Shown piece after piece: positions 57,999 through 64,000 of a stretch of 64,000 bases of DNA. The DNA lies in the NCBI RefSeq assembly GCF_001422925.1, contig NZ_LMNI01000012.1, positions 610,194 through 674,193 of the forward strand. The letters run 5' to 3'. This stretch comes from Microbacterium sp. Leaf288 (lineage in GTDB: Bacteria > Actinomycetota > Actinomycetes > Actinomycetales > Microbacteriaceae). Position numbers and translations under genes: made by a program. The notes under the pieces were generated by a model. The model searched no databases. It worked only from the letters and a program-made list of their open reading frames with translations, and had not been told where the DNA came from. Position 1 is the first letter of the stretch. The number at the start of each line of letters is the position of its first letter.

Positions 57999-60041
57999 TC
58001 ACCACCACCACGACCGACCGTGGAGCATGTCGCCGAAGTCCTCCGGGGTTCCGCGCCCCGTGTGCCGCGCGCCGAGGTAGCTGTCGACCACCGCACGCCC
58101 CAGGTCGTCGAGCTCCGGCGCCACCACATGCCCGCCGGCCCGCCTCGCCAGCGCGTCGATGAACCGCGCCAGCCCGGGGTCCTCCCCCAGCCGGAAGAAC
58201 GTCGTCTGCGCGCCCATCCGCTGCACGTTGTCGAGCTCGCGCACCGTGACCGCGACGGTCCGCGGGTCCGGCGGGTAGGCGAAGAACACGCTCCCGTCGG
58301 GACGCAGGTGCGACGTGGGCTCGCCGTCCGTCACGATCAGCAGCACCGGCTGCGCCACGGGGTTCTTGCGGAAATGCCGCTGCGCGAGCAGCAGCGCGTG
58401 CTGCAGGTTCGTGCCCTTGTCCCACACCGCGTCCTTCGCGGTGAGCTGCTCGATGTCGATCACCTCAGCGTGACGCGCGAACGCGATCAGCTGCAGCTTG
58501 TCGCCCCGGAACCTCGTCGAGATCAGGTGATGCAGCGCCAGCGCCGTGCGCTTCATCGGGACCCAGCGTCCGTCCATCGCCATCGAGAACGACGTATCCA
58601 CCAGCAGCGCGACCGCGGCCTGCGTGCGCTCCTCGGTCTCGACCACCTCGACATCGCGCGTGTCCAGCCGCACCCCGGCCGAGACCTCTCCCCCGTCGAG
58701 CACCGTCCGCAGCACCGCGTTCGACACCGTGCGCGGGATGTCCCACGGCTCGGTGTCGCCGAACGCCCACTCGCGCGTCGACCCGGTGCGGTCGCCGGCG
58801 GCACCCACGTTGCGGGTCTCACGACGCCCCGAGCGACCGGACTGCCGCGTCGAGATGTCCCTCAGCAACGCGCGCCCCAGCTGCCGCATCGCCCGCGGGG
58901 TCAGCCGGAGCTGTCCGTCCGACGCGCGCTGCAGCATCCCGGTATCCCTCAGCTCCTGCTCGAGCTCGCGCAGGGTGCGGGCGCTGACGGCGGCGTCCTC
59001 GCCCATGAGCCGCTCGAGCGCGTCGAGATCGATGTCGTCCATGCGCGCGCCCGGATACATCTGGCCGAGCTGATCGGTCAGCGAATCGAGGTCGGAGAGG
59101 TCCTGCATGATGCCGGTCGCCTCGCCGAGACCCGTCGGCTGATCGCCGGAGAAGGATGCCGAACCCGACCAGTCCTCGCCGGGACGAAGCGACCGCAGAT
59201 TGTCGTCGAGGCGCGACAGCGACTGCATGAGGTCGGGCGAGCCGAACGCCTGCTCGGCGAGGCTCAGCAACTCGTCGCGCTGCTCTGGGGTCATGGAGTT
59301 GAGCATCCGCTGCGCCGCCGCGGCGCGCTCGGCGAGCGTGTCGAGCAGCTCGTCGAGGTTCTGCGGATTCTCGGGGAACTGATCCCCGTGCGTGCGCATG
59401 AACTCGTCGAAGTCCTCCTGCGTGTCTTCGCCGAGCCGGCGCTTCTCGAGCAGGTCGTTCAGATCGTTGAGCATGTCGCGGATCGCCTGGCGGTCAGCAT
59501 CCGTCGCGTTCTCAAGTGCGTTCTTCATGCCGGCGAACCGCTGGTCGAGGAGTTCGCGGCCGAGCAGCTCGCGGATGCGGTCGTAGTCGGCCCGTGCGGT
59601 CGGGCTCTGCCAGTCGTAGTCGGCGAGGTCGTTGACCGCCGCGGCGGTGCTGGTGGGGAGATTCTCGAGGCGCATCTCGGCGAAGGCTCTGGTGTCGTCG
59701 TCGAGATCGACGTCGCGGACGAGGTGCTTGCGCTCTTCGAGGACGGCATGGTCGAGCAGGCGGCGGACCTCCTCGAGGGTGCCGTCGAGGCGGTGACGCT
59801 GGGTGAGCTGGGCTCGGCGCTCGCGAACGCGGCGGGCGAGCTCGTCGAGGCCGAGGCGGTTCTGGTCGCCGCGCCGGAGGTACTCGCGCATCGCGCGCTC
59901 GGCGGAGGTTCCCTCCATGACCTCGCGGCCGATCGCCTCGAGCGCGGACTGGATGGGGACGGGAGGCGCGAGCGGGTCGCCGCCGGCGTAACGGCCGTAA
60001 CGGGAGGTGTGCGCGGGGGTGCGGTGGACGGAGCGGGGCAT
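57999..60041 (-). CDS. VWA-domain protein partnering a MoxR-type ATPase
   Basis: A 680-residue cytosolic protein: a long helical N-terminal part (to about residue 450) and a C-terminal von Willebrand A domain with the MIDAS motif VALLVDTSFSMAMDG near residue 475, followed by FRGDKLQLIAFARHAEVI and VLLIVTDGEPTSH. It ends in RSWWW. MoxR-VWA pairs act as chaperones that insert metals or assemble complexes; the AAA+ gene lies 96 bases upstream in the same orientation. The target is unknown. Confidence 0.88.
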   Translation of the reverse strand: MPRSVHRTPAHTSRYGRYAGGDPLAPPVPIQSALEAIGREVMEGTSAERAMREYLRRGDQNRLGLDELARRVRERRAQLTQRHRLDGTLEEVRRLLDHAVLEERKHLVRDVDLDDDTRAFAEMRLENLPTSTAAAVNDLADYDWQSPTARADYDRIRELLGRELLDQRFAGMKNALENATDADRQAIRDMLNDLNDLLEKRRLGEDTQEDFDEFMRTHGDQFPENPQNLDELLDTLAERAAAAQRMLNSMTPEQRDELLSLAEQAFGSPDLMQSLSRLDDNLRSLRPGEDWSGSASFSGDQPTGLGEATGIMQDLSDLDSLTDQLGQMYPGARMDDIDLDALERLMGEDAAVSARTLRELEQELRDTGMLQRASDGQLRLTPRAMRQLGRALLRDISTRQSGRSGRRETRNVGAAGDRTGSTREWAFGDTEPWDIPRTVSNAVLRTVLDGGEVSAGVRLDTRDVEVVETEERTQAAVALLVDTSFSMAMDGRWVPMKRTALALHHLISTRFRGDKLQLIAFARHAEVIDIEQLTAKDAVWDKGTNLQHALLLAQRHFRKNPVAQPVLLIVTDGEPTSHLRPDGSVFFAYPPDPRTVAVTVRELDNVQRMGAQTTFFRLGEDPGLARFIDALARRAGGHVVAPELDDLGRAVVDSYLGARHTGRGTPEDFGDMLHGRSWWW

Positions 60042-60079
60042 TACGGATGCCTCGGGGATGGGTTGCGACCGCGTTCGGG

Positions 60080-60118
60080 GCGTTTCGACTCGCTCGTTCC
60101 TCGCTCGCTCAACGAGCG
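60080..60118. repeat. Dispersed intergenic repeat, copy 2
   Basis: GCGTTTCGACTCGC, TCGTTCC, TCGCTCGCTCAACGAGCG, between the AAA+ and VWA genes. Shares its two ends with the complement of 3922-3953. Confidence 0.5.
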
Positions 60119-60137
60119 GGGGTGTGACGCCGGGTAC

Positions 60138-61529
60138 CTAGCCATAGACGGTCTCACCGCCTGCGCTGTCTTTGCCGATCTTCTTCTCGAGGTACAGCGA
60201 TTCGAGGAGAAGCTCCAGCGCACCAGCCCGCTCACCCGGAGTCACCGCCTCCAGCCGCGCGGCCACCTGGTCGTACAGGTCCGACTCGCCCAGCACCGGC
60301 ATCGCCGACAGCACCTCGGCCGCGGGCACCTGCTCGCCCGTCATCACCGTCGCGCCGGTGTGCAGGGCGTCCGCCAGCGCACGGGAATCCAGGCCGCGCA
60401 GATGCGCCCGCGCCGTATCGGCCACCGCAGTCCGCAGCAGGTGCTCGAGGATCGCCCGCTCGCGGCCCTCCTCGCCCGTCTCGAACTCGATCTTGCCGCC
60501 GAGCACATCCACCGCGGTCTCGAGGTCGACCGGGCGGGCCACCGCGACCTCCTCGTGCTGGCGGGTCGCGCGGTGCAGAGCCGCGGCAGCGATCGTCTCG
60601 GCGCCGGCGATCGCGAACCTGGCGGATACGCCCGAGCGCTGGTCCACAGCATCCGACTCCCGCAAATTGCGGGTAAACCGAGCCAGGATCTCGAGGAGGT
60701 GCGCCGGCACCTCGGCGACGAGGTCGGCCTCCTGGCGGATGACGGCGATCTCCTCGTCGATCGCCTGGGGGTAGTGCGTGCGGATCTCGGCGCCGAAGCG
60801 GTCCTGCAGCGGCGTGATGATGCGGCCGCGGTTGGTGTAGTCCTCGGGGTTCGCCGTCGCGACGACGAGCACGTCGAGGTCGAGGCGCAGCACGTACCCG
60901 CGGATCTGGATGTCGCGCTCCTCCATGACGTTCAGCAGCGACACCTGGATGCGCTCGGCGAGGTCGGGCAGCTCGTTGATCGCGACGATGCCGCCGTTGC
61001 TGCGCGGCACGAGCCCGTAGTGGATCGTCTCGGGATCGCCGAGCGAGCGCCCCTCGGCGACCTTGATCGGGTCGACGTCGCCGATGAGGTCGGCCACCGA
61101 CGTGTCGGGCGTGGCGAGCTTCTCGGCGTACCGTTCGCGGCGGTGGCGCCATTTCACGGGCAGCTCGTCGCCCAGCTCGCTTGCACGACGAACGGATGCC
61201 GGGGCGATGGGGTGGAACGGATGCTCGCCGAGTTCCGACCCTTCGATGACCGGCGACCATTCGTCGAGCAGGCCGTTGAGGCTGCGGAGGAGGCGGGTCT
61301 TGCCCTGGCCGCGTTCACCCAGGAGGACGATGTCGTGGCCGGCGAGGATCGCCCGCTCGAGCTGCGGGATGACGGTGGTGTCGAAGCCGTGGATGCCCGA
61401 CCACGGATCGTCGCCGTTCGCGAGGGCGGCGAGGAGGTTCTCGCGCATCTCGATGCGGACGGGCCGGTAGGTGTGACCCGATGCGCGCAGCTGGCCGGCC
61501 GTCGTGATTCCGGAAGGCGAAGGTGTCAT
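60138..61529 (-). CDS. MoxR/ChlI-like AAA+ ATPase
   Basis: A 463-residue AAA+ ATPase of the MoxR/magnesium-chelatase I group. Walker A is IVLLGERGQGKTRLL near residue 72, Walker B GIVAINELPDL near 180 (Asn in place of the usual Asp), sensor 1 VLVVATANPEDYTNRGRI near 225 and arginine-finger region LQDRFGAEIRT. Works with the VWA protein downstream. Ends with TAG at 60138. The Walker B change may slow hydrolysis. Confidence 0.88.
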   Translation of the reverse strand: MTPSPSGITTAGQLRASGHTYRPVRIEMRENLLAALANGDDPWSGIHGFDTTVIPQLERAILAGHDIVLLGERGQGKTRLLRSLNGLLDEWSPVIEGSELGEHPFHPIAPASVRRASELGDELPVKWRHRRERYAEKLATPDTSVADLIGDVDPIKVAEGRSLGDPETIHYGLVPRSNGGIVAINELPDLAERIQVSLLNVMEERDIQIRGYVLRLDLDVLVVATANPEDYTNRGRIITPLQDRFGAEIRTHYPQAIDEEIAVIRQEADLVAEVPAHLLEILARFTRNLRESDAVDQRSGVSARFAIAGAETIAAAALHRATRQHEEVAVARPVDLETAVDVLGGKIEFETGEEGRERAILEHLLRTAVADTARAHLRGLDSRALADALHTGATVMTGEQVPAAEVLSAMPVLGESDLYDQVAARLEAVTPGERAGALELLLESLYLEKKIGKDSAGGETVYG

Positions 61530-61643
61530 GCCGGGAGGCTACGCCTGGTGCGCGGGCCTCGGGGCCGCATGCGGGAAATCCATCGCGACGCGAGCCGCGC
61601 CCCGTGCGACCCCGTTCCAGCCGCGCCGCGGCGCGCGCCCGCG

Positions 61644-62054
61644 TCAGTTGAAGTTCACCCGTACCAGGGGGCTGCGATCGATCCACTCCTCGACGGGCGC
61701 GAACGCCGGCCGCGAAGCGCGCCCTGAGTAGATCGCGTCGATGCCGCCCACGATCGCGCTCAGCACCTCGGTGCGCTCCTGCGGGTCGATGATCGCGGTC
61801 GCCGTCGCCGGAAGGTCGGCCTGCACCTCGTGCTTCAGATGGAAGGTGAACTCGGGGTGGGCCAGCAGATTCGCGTACCAGGACCGGGCGCCGGGAGTGC
61901 CGGTGATGTACACCTCGCCGTCGACGTTGTGGAACCAGATCTCGATCCGGCGGAGCTGCTGGGAGCGGGCTCCCCGCGTGGTGATGTCGACCACGCGCTG
62001 CGCGAAGGGCGCGTCGTCGGTCAGGGCGAGGGCGGTCTCGATCGCGGCATCCAT
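61644..62054 (-). CDS. DUF385/PNPOx-like (deazaflavin-dependent nitroreductase family) protein
   Basis: A 136-residue split-barrel protein. RRIEIWFHNVDGEVYITGTP near residue 35 and ARSWYANLLAHPEFTFHLK near 56 match the DUF385 (Ddn-like) family, where F420 or flavin binds the barrel. The usual N-terminal helix is shortened. Probable reductase or flavin/F420 binder with unknown substrate. Stands alone, between the AAA+ gene and the HNH endonuclease. Confidence 0.75.
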   Translation of the reverse strand: MDAAIETALALTDDAPFAQRVVDITTRGARSQQLRRIEIWFHNVDGEVYITGTPGARSWYANLLAHPEFTFHLKHEVQADLPATATAIIDPQERTEVLSAIVGGIDAIYSGRASRPAFAPVEEWIDRSPLVRVNFN

Positions 62055-62279
62055 ACTCGTTCTCTACCGGGGATTCGCCCGGAACGGAAACCGACCGCGA
62101 CTTCCATCGTCATGCAGGCCGAACTGTGCGGGCGAAGTTTCCGGAGGCCGCGGCTCCGAGGTCAGCGGCCGCCGACCCCTCCCCTGGTTGCGCCGGCACA
62201 CAGCGCTGGGGCCAGCGTCATTACGGAAGCAGGATGCGTCCCCTTGTTCGAATGTCGGAGGTTCTCGACACAATCAATC

Positions 62280-63767
62280 ATGGACATCTTCTCCGACCTG
62301 CAAGCGGCGCTCGACGCGCTGCGCGCGGCGTTCGGAGACGGTGACGCGGCCGGCATTCCGGCAACGGCGCAGGGGCTCGATGACGACGATCTGCTGTCGG
62401 TGATCCGGAGTGCCACGGTACTCGTCCGTGCCGGGGAGTCCCTGCGGATCGCGGCGTCCGGGGTTGTGGCAGCTCGCTCCACGAGGGATGCCGGGCACGG
62501 CGGACTCGCCCAGAAGCGCGGGCACCGCTCGGCGGTGTCGCTGATCCAGGACCTCACCGGCAGCACGCGCGCCGACGCGACCAAGCAGGTGCGCATCGGC
62601 GAGGCGCTGGCCGCGGCATCCGTTCCTGCTGAAGCCGATGCCGGTGGCGGCGAGGACGCCACGGCCCCCGTCGCAGCAGCGCCGGCGCCACGGCCGTGGC
62701 ACGCGGCGCTCGGCGCGGCGCTCATGGCGGGCGCACTCACGTCTGCGCAGCACGACGCGATCTTCCGAGGGCTCGGGGGGCCGCCGACCGGATCGGATGC
62801 AGACGACGAGACCCACGCGCGCGATGCGTGGGTCATGGCGGCGGCGCACCTGATCGATGAAGCGCAGGTGCGTACCGTCGAAGAACTGGTGACGGCCGCG
62901 CGAGCCGTGCGCGACCTGCTCGACCCCGAGGGTGCGGAGCGCCGCTTCGACGAGCGGTTCGAGGCACGTTCGTTCCGCACCTGGACCGACCGCGACGGGG
63001 TGCGGCGCGGCAGCTTCACGTTCGACGACATCGGCGCGGTCGGCGTCGAGACGATCATCGGCACCGCGCTGCGTCCGCGTCGCGGCGGACCGCGCTTCGT
63101 CGACCCCGACGAGGCCGCGCGGGCTCAGGAGCTGCAGGACGATCCGCGCACCAACGACCAGCTCGCGTACGACCTGATGATGGATATCATCCGTGCGGGC
63201 GCGCTCGCCGATGCCCAGGCCGTGTTCGGCACCCGCCAGGCGGGCATCCGCGTCGTCGCCACACGAGCCGCCCGGGACGACGCGTGGGACGGACGGCCGG
63301 CGGTTGCGCTGGTCGAAGACTCAGGCGCGACGCTGCCCGGCTGGATCATCGGCACCCGAGCCTGCGACACCGCCACCATGACCGTCACCCTCGATCCGGC
63401 GGGCAATCCGCTCGATCTCGGACGAGAGGCGCGGCTCTTCACCCCCAGGCAGCGCATCGCACTCGCGATTCGGGATGGCGGATGCCGCATCCCCGCGTGC
63501 GACCGACCCGCATCGTATTGCGAGGCGCATCACATCGATCCGTATGCACAAGGCGGCCACACCGACATCGACCGCGGCATCCTGCTGTGTCCGTTCCACC
63601 ACATGAATCTTCACCACCATGGCTGGCGAATCACGAGAAACGGGAAGGAGGACTTCGTCCTCCATCGCCCGGGACTTCCCCCCACCGCGCTGCCGACTCG
63701 GGTGACTCGCCGATACGATTTCGGCGACCTCCGACCAGCGCCGCGAAGACTCCTCCCCGCCGGGTAG
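62280..63767 (+). CDS. DUF222/HNH endonuclease (13E12-repeat type)
   Basis: A 495-residue protein: DUF222 region (residues about 10-330, with LRIAASGVVAARSTRD and GTRQAGIRVVATR) and C-terminal HNH nuclease domain (GGCRIPACDRPASYCEAHHI near 400-420, then HTDIDRGILLCPFHHMNLHH with the second pair of cysteines/histidines). These multicopy proteins of actinobacteria are often intragenic recombination hot spots; their biological role is not settled. ATG 62280 has no ribosome-binding site, but alternatives are worse. A hairpin overlaps its stop. Confidence 0.92.
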   Translation: MDIFSDLQAALDALRAAFGDGDAAGIPATAQGLDDDDLLSVIRSATVLVRAGESLRIAASGVVAARSTRDAGHGGLAQKRGHRSAVSLIQDLTGSTRADATKQVRIGEALAAASVPAEADAGGGEDATAPVAAAPAPRPWHAALGAALMAGALTSAQHDAIFRGLGGPPTGSDADDETHARDAWVMAAAHLIDEAQVRTVEELVTAARAVRDLLDPEGAERRFDERFEARSFRTWTDRDGVRRGSFTFDDIGAVGVETIIGTALRPRRGGPRFVDPDEAARAQELQDDPRTNDQLAYDLMMDIIRAGALADAQAVFGTRQAGIRVVATRAARDDAWDGRPAVALVEDSGATLPGWIIGTRACDTATMTVTLDPAGNPLDLGREARLFTPRQRIALAIRDGGCRIPACDRPASYCEAHHIDPYAQGGHTDIDRGILLCPFHHMNLHHHGWRITRNGKEDFVLHRPGLPPTALPTRVTRRYDFGDLRPAPRRLLPAG

Positions 63768-63775
63768 CGGCGGGG
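63755..63775 (+). terminator. Terminator overlapping the HNH gene stop
   Basis: CCCCGCC (63755-63761), loop GGGTAGC containing the stop codon, GGCGGGG (63769-63775). Confidence 0.55.
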
Positions 63776-63796
63776 CGCGATGCAACGATCACCGGG

Positions 63797-63832
63797 CCGC
63801 GGGTACGGACTGTCACCCACCTCGCCGGCGGT
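63797..63832 (+). repeat. 36-bp direct repeat, copy 1
   Basis: Begins CCGCGGGTACGGACTGTCAC and ends CACCTCGCCGGCGGT. Identical to 63860-63895; the period is 63 bp, a multiple of three, and the 27-bp gap is unrelated. Confidence 0.85.
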
Positions 63833-63859
63833 GCACGTCGCGCCCCACTCCACCCGGTT

Positions 63860-63895
63860 CCGCGGGTACGGACTGTCACCCACCTCGCCGGCGGT
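63860..63895 (+). repeat. 36-bp direct repeat, copy 2
   Basis: Identical to copy 1. In frame 2 (codons 63860-62 on) it encodes PRVRTVTHLAGG and continues without a stop into a nucleoside-hydrolase-like sequence. Confidence 0.85.
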
Positions 63896-64000
63896 CTGAC
63901 GCTCGAGCTGCTGCACCGGCTGGGTAGCCCGGAGGTGCCGGTCGTGCGCGGCAGCACGCGGCCGCTCGTGCGGCCCTCGCCGCGCTCGGAGGGTGGTTCG
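63860..64000 (+). pseudogene. Nucleoside-hydrolase-like fragment, running off the window
   Basis: The frame gives VRTVTHLAGGLTLELLHRLG and then SPEVPVVRGSTRPLVRP, which resembles inosine-uridine nucleoside hydrolases (VTTVAGN, then TxNxLxLLELLGR, then DVPVxxGAxRPL). The true family start (DCDPGHDDA) is not found upstream, so the fragment looks N-terminally truncated; the residue pattern lacks the second Asn and the spacing is shortened. It may be a decayed copy or the middle of a rearranged gene. Confidence 0.35.

Noticed and set aside
57543..61727. 1394-residue plus-strand open frame
   Set aside because: Antisense to the clear VWA and AAA+ genes; low-complexity sequence with no recognisable domain.
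63797..63895. 36-bp repeats with a 27-bp spacer, CRISPR-like in size
   Set aside because: Only two copies, no cas genes, the repeat keeps an open protein frame, and the second copy continues into a protein-like sequence.

Overview
The window is a high-GC stretch of an actinobacterial chromosome, most likely from Microbacterium or a close relative in the Microbacteriaceae. The evidence is the strongly GC-biased third codon positions, many GTG starts, chains of ATGA/GTGA overlaps, a DUF222/HNH endonuclease of the type that is multicopy in this family, a SigK-RskA pair, SipW-dependent secreted proteins, and short dispersed intergenic repeats that read TTGAGCGAGC or its complement. I saw no complete tRNA, rRNA, IS element, phage module or real CRISPR array.

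Layout. 1-6.2 kb: the end of a retaining glycosyltransferase, a second glycosyltransferase, a DUF1697 protein, an aldo/keto reductase, a saccharopine-dehydrogenase-like reductase and a DMT permease. 6.4-9.0 kb: a divergent pair, a Sec-exported RidA-family protein and a Tat-exported flavin amine/amino-acid oxidase. 9.0-11.2 kb: a quinone-oxidoreductase-like enzyme and two small membrane proteins. 11.2-14.8 kb: an envelope-stress locus with a fasciclin protein, RskA anti-sigma factor, SigK sigma factor, a class F sortase with a lipobox, and a DUF4397 surface protein.

15.3-32.4 kb is the most interesting part. It is a catabolic island with an MFS permease, a ten-gene operon in which every junction overlaps (VOC protein, SDR, BKACE, two paralogous proteins of unknown family, DhaK, DhaL, a second BKACE, an IlvD/Edd dehydratase, a second SDR), a sugar-type ABC transporter, a metallo-beta-lactamase-fold hydrolase, an MhpE-type aldolase, an MhpF-type acylating aldehyde dehydrogenase and a divergent IclR regulator. 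tRNA-3'-end-like direct repeats lie on both sides, and a shared dyad (TGTTCCGATCATCGG) sits upstream of its transcription units. The gene set fits oxidation of a deoxy-sugar or sugar acid to pyruvate and acetyl-CoA, with DhaKL and BKACE handling another branch; the true substrate is unknown.

32.9-41.3 kb: an oligosaccharide locus with LacI, an Opp-type ABC transporter and a GH32 beta-fructosidase, controlled by two LacI-type operators. 41.3-52.5 kb: amino-acid metabolism, with homocysteine methyltransferase plus a PLP transsulfuration-family enzyme opposite an Lrp regulator, then an operon of homoserine dehydrogenase without an ACT domain, an aldehyde dehydrogenase and aspartase opposite an amino-acid permease, an alanine-racemase-type enzyme and two IclR regulators. 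I read this as a possible homoserine-to-fumarate degradation route.

52.7-64 kb: a DUF2807 lipoprotein, a DksA/TraR zinc-finger protein with a terminator in its leader, a 44-residue basic protein, a SipW-like signal peptidase with three substrates, a VWA/MoxR AAA+ pair, a DUF385-like protein, a DUF222/HNH endonuclease and, at the window edge, a 36-bp duplicated sequence running into a nucleoside-hydrolase-like fragment.
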